Source of the DNA: Burkholderiales bacterium | GTDB lineage: Bacteria; Pseudomonadota; Gammaproteobacteria; Burkholderiales; Burkholderiaceae_C | Length of the DNA: 5,629 bases | Assembly (NCBI GenBank): GCA_005793295.1 | Contig: SXSX01000027.1 | Span: 1 to 5,629 of the forward strand | Direction of reading: 5' to 3' | Notes under the pieces: generated by a model | Told to the model about the DNA's origin: nothing | The model's database searches: none | The model's input: only the letters and a program-made list of their open reading frames with translations | Made by a program: the position numbers and the translations under genes | Part shown: positions 1 through 5,629 of the stretch, one piece after another | Numbering within the stretch: position 1 is the stretch's first letter | Layout of the letters: each line of letters opens with the position of its first letter

Positions 1-257
1 GGCTTGGTCATCGAGTAGATACGAAAGATCGAATCCAATGCCATGGCTGAGCCCCGCTGCGGATCTTGTTGACCCAGGGCTTCATGGAACACGATGCTTC
101 CTTTGCGAGCGACGAGCATCACAGCGCCAGGCAGACCCCCCGTTGCGATTTCTTGGCTAAAAACTTCCGCGATATGGCGAGTGCGTTTGGGATCAAAGCC
201 CAAAGACGCAGGCGTTGCCTCAGGCAAAGCCAAGGGATTCGTTGGTGGGGTCTTCAC
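1..257 (-). CDS. Serine hydrolase, beta-lactamase/family VIII esterase type (N-terminal part, cut by window edge)
   Basis: The reading frame on the minus strand starts with GTG at 257 and runs off the left edge after 85 full codons. The translation has a proline-rich N-terminus without a signal peptide. A segment starting GGLPGAVMLVARKG (residues 40-53) then matches the opening strands of the beta-lactamase-like fold (PF00144). The visible part ends in FRIYSMTKP, whose S82-M-T-K85 is the SxxK motif, with Ser as nucleophile and Lys as general base in this family. Members include family VIII carboxylesterases, class C beta-lactamases and DD-peptidases. The lack of an export signal favours a cytoplasmic esterase over a beta-lactamase. 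The GTG overlaps the stop of the upstream acyl-CoA ligase as GTGA, and an AAGGA lies 8 bases upstream, so the start is well supported and translation is probably coupled. The Tyr-x-Asn and C-terminal motifs lie outside the window, so activity and substrate cannot be judged. Confidence 0.85.
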   Translation of the reverse strand, partial: MKTPPTNPLALPEATPASLGFDPKRTRHIAEVFSQEIATGGLPGAVMLVARKGSIVFHEALGQQDPQRGSAMALDSIFRIYSMTK

Positions 258-1966
258 TTAGGGTTTCCTTCTTTTTCTTGTAACAAGCGCCACATGACTT
301 TGCCAGCGCCGCTTTTGGGTAATGCATCTAAAAATTCTACAGAGCGGGGAATTTTATAAACCGCCATGTGATCTCTGCACCAGTCCATGATGTCTTGTGC
401 ACTCACAGTTTCTTTGTGACTTTGTCGCAGCACCACAACGGCCTTAACAGACTCACCCCGGTAGCTGTCATGGGTGGCGATGATGCAGGCTTCTTGAATC
501 GCTGGGTGTGCAAACATCAGCGCCTCGACTTCAGCAGGCCAGACTTTAAAGCCCGAAGCGTTAATCATGCGTTTAAGGCGGTCGGTTAAAAAGAAATACC
601 CGTCTTCATCCATATGTCCTAAATCACCGGATCTAAAAAATCGCTGCCCCTCAATTTCCACAAAGACCTCGGCAGTGGCCTCTGGCCGCTTCCAATAGCC
701 TTGAAAAATTTGAGGCCCGCTCATGATGATTTCGCCCTGCTCTCCCACCGGCATAGTCTTCAAGGTCTCAGGGTCCACTACCCGCGCACTTACGCCCATA
801 AATGGAATACCCAAACATTGCTGCTTAGGCGCATCGGGCGGGTTGCTGTGGGATGGGGCCGCAGTCTCGGTTAAGCCATAGCCTTCGCAATACCGCAAAC
901 CAAATTGCTCCCATAAACGCTGCGCTACTGCCTGTGGCATGGCGGCACCGCCGCCGCCGATATAGACCAAACTAGAGAGGTCAAACTTTTCGAAACTGGG
1001 ACTTGCCATGAGATCAATCACCATCGTCGGAATATTGGTCCAATGGGTGACTTTCCAATTCGCTATCAATGCACCTGCAAGCTCCCGGTCCCAGCGCGGC
1101 ATCAAAATCATGGTGGCCGCGCAACAGATATTGGTGTGCATCAAGCTCACCATTCCGGTGATATGAAACATAGGTACCACCATCAAGGTGACGTTTTGCA
1201 TGCTTCCATTTCCCCACATCCCGCTGGCCAATGCGTTGTGCATGATGCTGGAGTGCAAATGCATACAGCCTTTGGGCAAACCTGTCGTGCCACTCGTATA
1301 GGGCAACACTGCTAGGTCGTTGGAACCTACGTCAAGCACGGGCACCGGGGCGTTGCACTCCATGGCTTCAGACCAAGTGTGAACCTGTCCTCCTTGCAAA
1401 ACTTGCAACGGGTGGCGGGTTAACAGCCAATCGGCCCAAGCAGCAGGGGGCACGTCGTCGCCCTGCTGTGGATCAAAACCATCGGTGAAGTGCGTGACGA
1501 TAAGGTGACGAAGCCGTAAATCCGGGGCGAGGGCATCACTGGCATTGGATAATTCGTGGGCCAAATCCGACGTCGTGATGGCAACTTTCGCATCGGGGTC
1601 GGTAATGTAGTGCTTGAGTTCTTCTGCGCGGTTCATGGGATTGACCGGAACCACCACGGCATTGGCACGCAAGATACCAAAGTGCGCAATCACCAATTGC
1701 GGGCAATTTTGCATATTGAGCACCACCCGGTCGCCTTTTTGAACCCCCAATGCACCCAAATAGGCTGCAAACCGCTCGGCCTGGGCGTGCAATTGACCAT
1801 AGGTAGTGCGCCTACCAAAAAATACCAAGGCTGCTTTATCTGGGTAGCGTCGGGCGTTGGTTTCTAAGTTGTCCCACAACGACGTGTTGGGTAACGTGAT
1901 GCGGCGTGGCAAGCGACTTGGCCAAAAACGGTAATGCGCGGGTTGCTCAGAATCGGGAATTGGCAT
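254..1966 (-). CDS. AMP-forming acyl-CoA ligase (long/medium-chain fatty acid-CoA ligase-like)
   Basis: This 570-residue cytoplasmic enzyme of the ANL superfamily should activate a carboxylic acid with ATP to an acyl-adenylate and then to an acyl-CoA. All core motifs are intact in order: the phosphate-binding loop YTSGTTGLPKG (223-233), VPMFHITG (264-271), GGGGAAMP (337-344), YGLTETA (363-369), SGDLGHMDEDGYFFLTDRLK (446-465) with the adenosine-binding Asp and hinge region, GFKVWPAEVE (472-481), and the C-terminal PKSGAGK with catalytic Lys556. The length is normal for FadD-like ligases. The N-terminus (HYRFWPSRLP, then SLWDNLETNARRYPDKAAL) resembles a proteobacterial group annotated as long-chain-fatty-acid-CoA ligase, but the acid bound cannot be read from sequence, and medium-chain or aromatic acids are possible. 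ATG 1966 is the only plausible start, since the next Met is residue 86, although no clear ribosome binding site precedes it. The gene is first in a leftward unit with the serine hydrolase and diverges from the amino acid transporter. Confidence 0.93.
   Translation of the reverse strand: MPIPDSEQPAHYRFWPSRLPRRITLPNTSLWDNLETNARRYPDKAALVFFGRRTTYGQLHAQAERFAAYLGALGVQKGDRVVLNMQNCPQLVIAHFGILRANAVVVPVNPMNRAEELKHYITDPDAKVAITTSDLAHELSNASDALAPDLRLRHLIVTHFTDGFDPQQGDDVPPAAWADWLLTRHPLQVLQGGQVHTWSEAMECNAPVPVLDVGSNDLAVLPYTSGTTGLPKGCMHLHSSIMHNALASGMWGNGSMQNVTLMVVPMFHITGMVSLMHTNICCAATMILMPRWDRELAGALIANWKVTHWTNIPTMVIDLMASPSFEKFDLSSLVYIGGGGAAMPQAVAQRLWEQFGLRYCEGYGLTETAAPSHSNPPDAPKQQCLGIPFMGVSARVVDPETLKTMPVGEQGEIIMSGPQIFQGYWKRPEATAEVFVEIEGQRFFRSGDLGHMDEDGYFFLTDRLKRMINASGFKVWPAEVEALMFAHPAIQEACIIATHDSYRGESVKAVVVLRQSHKETVSAQDIMDWCRDHMAVYKIPRSVEFLDALPKSGAGKVMWRLLQEKEGNPK
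266..271 (-). promoter_or_regulatory. Ribosome binding site of the serine hydrolase
   Basis: On the minus strand GAAGGA lies inside the last codons of the ligase gene, 8 bases before the GTG at 257. It supports that non-ATG start and shows that the hydrolase has its own initiation signal as well as the 4-base overlap. Confidence 0.65.
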
Positions 1967-2065
1967 GGTTGCAGCAATAGTGTGGTTTGTGGGGATGCTA
2001 GCGAGGAAAACACCTAAGATTCATATGATTATTCATTTTTAGCATAAAGTCCAAGCGTAAACCCC

Positions 2066-2071
2066 GATAAT
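2066..2071 (+). promoter_or_regulatory. Candidate -10 element for aapJ
   Basis: GATAAT differs from TATAAT at one position and lies about 80 bases before the aapJ start. The region 16-18 bases upstream has no recognisable -35 hexamer and no extended -10 TGn, so it would need an activator or may be chance. Confidence 0.25.
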
Positions 2072-2138
2072 CTAAGCCAATCGGATGCATTACAGTACAC
2101 GTCTTGCCGCTTGGCATCTTCGATACCACTTTTTTAAT

Positions 2139-2142
2139 GGAG
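2139..2142 (+). promoter_or_regulatory. Ribosome binding site of aapJ, decides the start
   Basis: GGAG lies 8 bases before ATG 2151. It selects this ATG over the in-frame ATG at 2085, which would add 22 residues in front of an otherwise typical signal peptide. Confidence 0.75.
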
Positions 2143-2150
2143 CAACGATT

Positions 2151-3185
2151 ATGAAATTTACCCAATTGAAAACAGCTGCCGCCTTGGTTGCTGTTATAGG
2201 TGCCGTACTAGCCGCTCCCGCTCACGCTGGTAAAACACTCGACGGCATCAAAGCCCGCGGCCAAGTGATTTGTGGCGTCAATACCGGCTTGGCTGGTTTT
2301 GGTGCAGCCGACTCGAATGGCAAATGGTCTGGAATGGATGTGGATATGTGCCGCGCCATGGCTGCCGCTGTTTTGGGCGATGGCGAAAAAGTGAAATACG
2401 TTCCCCTCAATGCACAGCAACGTTTTGCTGCACTGCAGTCTGGCGAAGTCGACGTTCTCGCTCGTAACACTACGTTTAGCTTGACTCGCGACGCATCGCT
2501 TGGACTGCACATGACCGCTGTGACCTATTACGACGGTCAAGGTTTTATGGTCCCAGTTAAAAGCAAAATTAAAAGCGCTAAACAACTTAAAGGCCAAACC
2601 GTTTGCGTTCAATCTGGAACGACAACCGAGAAAAACCTGACCGATTTCTCCAAAGCGAACGCTTTGAATATCAAACCGATCGTGTTTGAAAAATTAGAAG
2701 CAGCTGAAGGCGCCTACTTCTCTGGTCGTTGCGTTTCTTACACCACAGACGCATCCGGCTTGGCGTCTACCCGCAACAAGGTTGCTAAAAACACAGCAGA
2801 GCACGTGATTCTTCCTGACCTCATTTCCAAAGAACCGCTCGGACCGATGGTTCGCCGCGGTGATGACGAGTGGTTTGCGATTGTGAAATGGGTGGTTTAC
2901 GGATTGTTAGAAGCTGAAGAGTATGGTATTACCCAAGCCAATGTTGACGATCTCAAAGTCACAAGCAAAGACCCCATCATTGGTCGTATCTTGGGTGCTA
3001 CTGAAGACACCGGCAAACTCTTGGGCTTAGACAAAGAGTGGATGGCGCGCGCAGTTAAAACTACAGGCAACTATGGTGAAATTTTTGAGCGTAATGTGGG
3101 TCCAAAATCTCCGATCATGTTGCCCCGTGGTTTGAACAACCTGTGGAACAAAGGCGGGATTCAGTACGCTCCCCCGATTCGTTAA
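2151..3185 (+). CDS. aapJ: General L-amino acid ABC transporter, periplasmic substrate-binding protein
   Basis: AapJ captures a broad range of L-amino acids in the periplasm and delivers them to the AapQ/AapM permease. From ATG 2151 the product has 344 residues, close to rhizobial AapJ. Residues 1-26 form a Sec signal peptide: basic KFTQLK, a hydrophobic core, and APAHA before the cleavage site at GKTL. No lipobox is seen, so the protein should be soluble. The mature part is a family 3 solute-binding protein (SBP_bac_3). Diagnostic stretches are GMDVDMCRAMAAAV (61-74), ARNTTFSLTRDA (104-115) with the Arg/Thr residues expected to hold the substrate carboxylate, QSGTTTEKNL (154-163), YTTDASGLAS (197-206) with Asp200 placed to bind the amino group, and EPLGPMVRRGDDEW (228-241). 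C152 and C194 could pair in a disulfide, which is inference. It is first in the operon and is followed by tandem hairpins that probably set it above the permeases in expression. Exact specificity cannot be read from sequence. Confidence 0.93.
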   Translation: MKFTQLKTAAALVAVIGAVLAAPAHAGKTLDGIKARGQVICGVNTGLAGFGAADSNGKWSGMDVDMCRAMAAAVLGDGEKVKYVPLNAQQRFAALQSGEVDVLARNTTFSLTRDASLGLHMTAVTYYDGQGFMVPVKSKIKSAKQLKGQTVCVQSGTTTEKNLTDFSKANALNIKPIVFEKLEAAEGAYFSGRCVSYTTDASGLASTRNKVAKNTAEHVILPDLISKEPLGPMVRRGDDEWFAIVKWVVYGLLEAEEYGITQANVDDLKVTSKDPIIGRILGATEDTGKLLGLDKEWMARAVKTTGNYGEIFERNVGPKSPIMLPRGLNNLWNKGGIQYAPPIR

Positions 3186-3194
3186 TTGAATCCT

Positions 3195-3221
3195 GCGAGG
3201 CGCATTCAAAGTGCGCATCGC
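3195..3221 (+). repeat. Stem-loop just after aapJ, possible mRNA 3'-end stabiliser
   Basis: An imperfect inverted repeat starts 9 bases after the aapJ stop. GCGA (3195-3198) pairs with TCGC (3218-3221). After a G/A mismatch, GCGCA (3200-3204) pairs with TGCGC (3212-3216) and a T-G wobble closes a 5-base loop. No T-run follows, so on its own it would act as an RNA-protecting hairpin rather than a terminator. Its place between a binding-protein gene and its permease gene fits that role. Confidence 0.6.
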
Positions 3222-3225
3222 ATCC

Positions 3226-3260
3226 AAGGGCAGACGCGCTTCATAGGGTCTGCCCTTTTT
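3226..3260 (+). terminator. Rho-independent terminator or attenuator between aapJ and aapQ
   Basis: AAGGGCAGAC (3226-3235) pairs perfectly over 10 base pairs with GTCTGCCCTT (3248-3257) around a 12-base loop, and a run of five T (3256-3260) ends the structure. There is no matching T-run on the other side, so it acts on plus-strand transcripts only. Since aapQ and aapM follow on the same strand with no obvious strong promoter of their own, partial read-through is the likely arrangement. It would give abundant aapJ message and less permease message. Confidence 0.8.
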
Positions 3261-3290
3261 CATTATTGAACTGAAAACTTCATTTTTCTT

Positions 3291-4466
3291 ATGGCAACTC
3301 CCAAGGCCCCCCCTTCACGCACTTGGTCGTGGCGCAGTCAAGCTTTTCGCGGGCTGATGTACCAAGTCATTACTATTGCCATCATCGTTGGAGTGGTGGG
3401 ATGGCTGGTGCACAACACGGTCGTGAATATGCGCATCCGTGGCATCCAAAGTGGATTTGATTTTTTATTAGGAAGCGCCGGCTTTGATATCGGCGAGAGT
3501 CTGATCGTATTTGATTCGGGCGAGGCCTATTGGCGTGCGTACTTGGTGGGCTTTATCAATACTCTGCGCGTTGCCGTCTTGGGCATTATTCTGACGACCA
3601 TTTTAGGTACGATCATTGGTGTAGGCAGATTTTCGCGCAACGCACTGATTCGTGGACTGTGCCAAGTCTATGTTGAGTTTTTCCGAAATATCCCAGTACT
3701 TCTTCAGCTGCTCATGTGGTATCTCATGTTTACGGAAGTACTCCCCGCTTCATCGGAGCCTTTGGTTCTTGGTCCGCTGTTTTTGAGCAAGGGCGGCTTG
3801 AATTTTCCAATTCCGATTTGGGCAACGGGCCATGCAGTGGCGGCCTGGGGCTTACTGATCGGCTTGGTAGTGGCTTGGGTTTACCGTCGCTATGCACAAA
3901 AAACGTTTGAGCAAACTGGTGTTGCTAAAAGTATGTTTTGGACCCCGTTGCTTATCGCAATGTTATGTGGCGTATTGGGATGGTTGCTCGGTGGTGCACC
4001 GACCGCTTTGGATCTGCCTATCCAGGGCGAATTCGCGATTGAAAATGGAGGAGCTTTAACTCCAGAATTTTTGTCCGTCCTTTTGGGATTGACGATTTAT
4101 ACGGCAGCCTTTGTCGCAGAGGTCGTTCGCGGTGGGATTCAGTCCGTCGCTCAAGGGCAATCGGAAGCTGCTGCTGCATTGGGTTTGCGCAAAGGACTCT
4201 CCATGCGTTTGGTGCAGTTACCCCAAGCCCTTCGCGTCATTATTCCGCCCGTCACTAATCAGTTTTTGAACCTCACCAAAAACTCTTCTTTAGCCGTCGC
4301 TATTGGCTACCCCGATGTCGTCTCTATTTCCAACACAGCGATTAACCAAACGGGCCGCGCAGTCGAATGTATTGCCATCATCATGGTGGTGTACTTGAGC
4401 ACTTCCTTGTTCACGTCGCTGCTGATGAATTGGTACAACCAACGCGCCGCCATTCTTGAGCGTTAA
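3291..4466 (+). CDS. aapQ: General L-amino acid ABC transporter, permease subunit
   Basis: This 391-residue inner-membrane protein forms, with AapM, the channel of the AapJQMP importer. The N-terminus is cytoplasmic and basic, then a membrane segment follows at about 22-42. A region with SGFDFLLGSAGFDIGESLI (54-72) leads to further segments at about 88-112, 125-150, 181-198, 216-234, 258-280 and 358-380. The EAA loop that contacts the ATPase is clear: EAAAALGLRKGLSMRLVQLP (292-311), followed by QALRVIIPP. The segment VYVEFFRNIPVLLQLLMWY (126-144) is typical of the polar amino acid permease (HisMQ-type) family. The length and the extra region at about 150-257 between the first and last parts of the permease domain agree with AapQ rather than shorter HisQ-like permeases. 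ATG 3291 gives the expected N-terminus, but no clear Shine-Dalgarno sequence precedes it. The next gene starts 19 bases after the stop. Confidence 0.92.
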   Translation: MATPKAPPSRTWSWRSQAFRGLMYQVITIAIIVGVVGWLVHNTVVNMRIRGIQSGFDFLLGSAGFDIGESLIVFDSGEAYWRAYLVGFINTLRVAVLGIILTTILGTIIGVGRFSRNALIRGLCQVYVEFFRNIPVLLQLLMWYLMFTEVLPASSEPLVLGPLFLSKGGLNFPIPIWATGHAVAAWGLLIGLVVAWVYRRYAQKTFEQTGVAKSMFWTPLLIAMLCGVLGWLLGGAPTALDLPIQGEFAIENGGALTPEFLSVLLGLTIYTAAFVAEVVRGGIQSVAQGQSEAAAALGLRKGLSMRLVQLPQALRVIIPPVTNQFLNLTKNSSLAVAIGYPDVVSISNTAINQTGRAVECIAIIMVVYLSTSLFTSLLMNWYNQRAAILER

Positions 4467-4469
4467 AGC

Positions 4470-4473
4470 GGAG
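4470..4473 (+). promoter_or_regulatory. Probable ribosome binding site of aapM
   Basis: GGAG lies 12 bases before ATG 4486, a rather long but usable spacing. It favours ATG 4486 over the in-frame TTG at 4456, which lies inside aapQ and has no purine-rich site at a suitable distance. Confidence 0.5.
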
Positions 4474-4485
4474 TCGCATAAAAAT

Positions 4486-5589
4486 ATGACTGCTATTACT
4501 TATCAACCGATTAAAGCCCGACACGCACCGATCAACACGGAAGGTCTTATCGCTTGGTTGCGGTTGAACCTGTTTGGCGATTGGAAAACCGCCTTAGGCA
4601 CTGTCTTGATTGGAGCTTTGCTCTTATCTGTGATGCCGCAATTTATTGACTGGGCCTTGGTCAGAGCCGTTTGGGTTGCGAATTATGACGTTTGCCACGC
4701 TGAAGGGGCTGGCGCTTGCTGGGGCGTGGTGTCCGAAAAATACCGCATTATTTTGCTAGGCCGCTATCCCTTTGAAGAACAATGGCGTCCGATCAGCTCC
4801 ACCGCCCTCCTCTTGGGTTTGGTCGTGGTGAGTTGCATGCGTACTTTTTGGCGTTCTGGCTTGGCTTTGCTGTGGGTTGCTGTGCTGGCCTATTTCTTTA
4901 CGATCATGCACGGCGGTGTTCTAGGCTTGAGTGTGGTCGACACCGATCGCTGGGGCGGCCTCCCGCTGACGATCATGTTGTCAACTTTGTGTATGGGCAT
5001 GGCTTTTCCTATTGCCTTGGTGGTCGCCCTCGGACGACGCTCCAACCTACCAGCGATTCGCAGTGTCTGCACGGTGTATGTCGAGTTGGTGCGCGGCGTT
5101 CCTTTGATATCCGTGTTGTTCATGGCATCGTTTATGTTCCCTTTGCTTATGCCGCAAGGCGTCAGTATTGATGTGCTGGTGCGCGTTGTCGCTGGGATTA
5201 CTTTGTTTGCTGCGGCCTATATGGCCGAGGTGATCCGCGGTGGTTTACAGGCACTACCTAAGGGGCAAGTTGAAGCGGCTGCCACATTAGGATTGTCCTA
5301 CTGGCAAACCCAGCGCCTGATCGTATTGCCCCAGGCCTTGGCCGCCGTGGTTCCCGGCATCATGAACAACTTCATCTCTACTTTTAAAGATACCTCTTTG
5401 GTCACCATTGTGAGTTTGTACGAACTCACGGGGGCAATGAGTTTGGCGCTGAACGGGGATTCCGACTGGCGGCCTTTCAAAATTGAGTGCTATCTCTTTA
5501 TTGCAGTTATTTACTTTATCTTTTGCTTCGCCATGTCGCGCTACAGCATGTGGATTGAGAAACAAGTCAATAAAAGCCGTTTGCGTTAA
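4486..5589 (+). CDS. aapM: General L-amino acid ABC transporter, permease subunit
   Basis: This is the second inner-membrane permease of the AapJQMP importer, 367 residues from ATG 4486. Membrane segments are visible at about 35-53, 104-118, 125-143, 160-182, 203-222, 230-249 and 335-351. The extracytoplasmic region between the first two holds CWGVVSEKYRIILLGRYPFE (78-97), a pattern characteristic of AapM proteins and absent from AapQ. VYVELVRGVPLISVLFM (197-213) marks the permease core. The EAA loop is EAAATLGLSYWQTQRLIVLP (263-282), continuing QAL, and KDTSLVTIVSLYELTG (301-316) is the usual C-terminal signature. A TTG at 4456 could extend the protein by 10 residues and overlap the end of aapQ, but the ATG has the better signal and the usual N-terminus. 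The gene sits between aapQ and the expected ATPase gene, with 32 bases to the next start and no terminator, as in a single operon. Confidence 0.92.
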   Translation: MTAITYQPIKARHAPINTEGLIAWLRLNLFGDWKTALGTVLIGALLLSVMPQFIDWALVRAVWVANYDVCHAEGAGACWGVVSEKYRIILLGRYPFEEQWRPISSTALLLGLVVVSCMRTFWRSGLALLWVAVLAYFFTIMHGGVLGLSVVDTDRWGGLPLTIMLSTLCMGMAFPIALVVALGRRSNLPAIRSVCTVYVELVRGVPLISVLFMASFMFPLLMPQGVSIDVLVRVVAGITLFAAAYMAEVIRGGLQALPKGQVEAAATLGLSYWQTQRLIVLPQALAAVVPGIMNNFISTFKDTSLVTIVSLYELTGAMSLALNGDSDWRPFKIECYLFIAVIYFIFCFAMSRYSMWIEKQVNKSRLR

Positions 5590-5610
5590 TTAACCAAACT
5601 TCATTTCGCT

Positions 5611-5614
5611 AGGA
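5611..5614 (+). promoter_or_regulatory. Ribosome binding site of the gene after aapM
   Basis: AGGA lies 7 bases before ATG 5622, a near-ideal spacing. This is the main evidence that a real gene begins at the right edge. Confidence 0.65.
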
Positions 5615-5621
5615 ATTTTTT

Positions 5622-5629
5622 ATGTCTGA
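5622..5629 (+). CDS. aapP: Start of a gene cut by the window edge, expected ATP-binding subunit
   Basis: Only Met-Ser and two bases of the third codon (Asp or Glu) are visible, so the product cannot be recognised from sequence. The identity is inferred from position: in aapJQMP operons the permease aapM is followed directly by aapP, the cytoplasmic ATPase that powers uptake. The ATG has a good AGGA upstream, lies on the same strand 32 bases after the aapM stop, and nothing resembling a terminator intervenes. Confidence 0.6.

Larger units (their letters stand above)
1967..2150. promoter_or_regulatory. Divergent intergenic region, presumed promoters for the ligase and the aap operon
   Basis: These 184 bases separate two divergent genes, so promoters for both should lie here. 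The middle part (about 2015-2072) is AT-rich. Weak sigma70-like candidates are visible. On the plus strand, GATAAT at 2066-2071 matches the -10 consensus in five of six positions but has no good -35. On the minus strand, AATAAT (2033 to 2028) has a partial -35, TTGGAC (2054 to 2049), at a short 15-base spacing. An 8-base palindrome, TCATATGA, sits at 2021-2028 and could be part of an operator. A small 4-base-pair hairpin (TGCC 2105-2108 with GGCA 2113-2116) falls in the likely aapJ leader. No sigma54-type element was recognised. Promoter placement is inference. Confidence 0.4.

Noticed and set aside
66..589. Two plus-strand open frames opposite the ligase and hydrolase genes
   Set aside because: Their translations show no family-like pattern, and both lie antisense to genes with intact conserved motifs.
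1014..1867. Several open frames on both strands within the ligase gene
   Set aside because: All lie inside the 570-residue ligase frame. They are low-complexity or His/Cys-rich translations typical of shadow frames.
2105..2116. Small inverted repeat TGCC/GGCA in the aapJ leader as a riboswitch or attenuator
   Set aside because: It has only four base pairs, no alternative pairing was seen, and no T-run follows. It is too little to call a regulatory RNA.
2113..2130. TGGCAT-like sequence as a sigma54 promoter for the nitrogen-related transporter
   Set aside because: The second half (TTGC at the fixed spacing) is missing, and the position is too close to the aapJ start.
2085..2150. Longer aapJ reading frame starting at ATG 2085
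   Set aside because: It adds 22 residues rich in His/Arg in front of a normal signal peptide and lacks a ribosome binding site. ATG 2151 has GGAG at 8 bases.
2208..2612. Minus- and plus-strand open frames inside aapJ
   Set aside because: They overlap the AapJ coding frame, which carries the signal peptide and all binding-protein motifs, and have no recognisable domains or start signals.
3027..3263. Minus-strand open frame of 78 codons spanning the aapJ end and the gap
   Set aside because: Its start region coincides with the terminator stem and T-run, and its product resembles nothing known. The inverted repeats explain this segment better.
4782..5565. Open frames in other frames inside aapM
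   Set aside because: They are shadows of a well-conserved permease gene with the EAA loop in the main frame.

Overview
The window looks like ordinary chromosomal DNA from a Gram-negative proteobacterium. A Burkholderiales (Comamonadaceae-like) origin is my best guess. It rests on the style of the acyl-CoA ligase and of the amino-acid binding protein and on the moderate, mixed base composition; there is no rRNA or other decisive marker. No phage, transposon, CRISPR or tRNA signature was seen.

Layout: two transcription units diverge from a 184-base intergenic region at 1967-2150. Leftward (minus strand), an AMP-forming fatty-acyl-CoA ligase (1966 down to 254) is followed, with a 4-base GTGA stop/start overlap, by the N-terminal part of a serine hydrolase of the beta-lactamase/family VIII esterase type, cut by the left edge (257 down to 1). 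Rightward (plus strand) lies a general L-amino acid ABC transporter operon of the aapJQMP type: periplasmic binding protein AapJ (2151-3185), permeases AapQ (3291-4466) and AapM (4486-5589), and the first codons of a further gene, expected to be the ATPase AapP (from 5622), cut by the right edge.

The transporter genes form a functional set. AapJ captures amino acids in the periplasm, the AapQ/AapM heterodimer forms the membrane channel, and AapP should drive transport by ATP hydrolysis. The 105-base gap between aapJ and aapQ holds two consecutive hairpins, the second followed by a T-run. This is the arrangement expected for making much more binding protein than permease. The leftward pair suggests activation of a fatty or aromatic acid to its CoA thioester, co-translated with a hydrolase that could release such an acid from an ester; that link is inference.

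I found no convincing undescribed system. The points most worth a second look are the tandem hairpins, the coupled ligase/hydrolase pair, and the absence of a visible ribosome binding site before aapQ and before the ligase.
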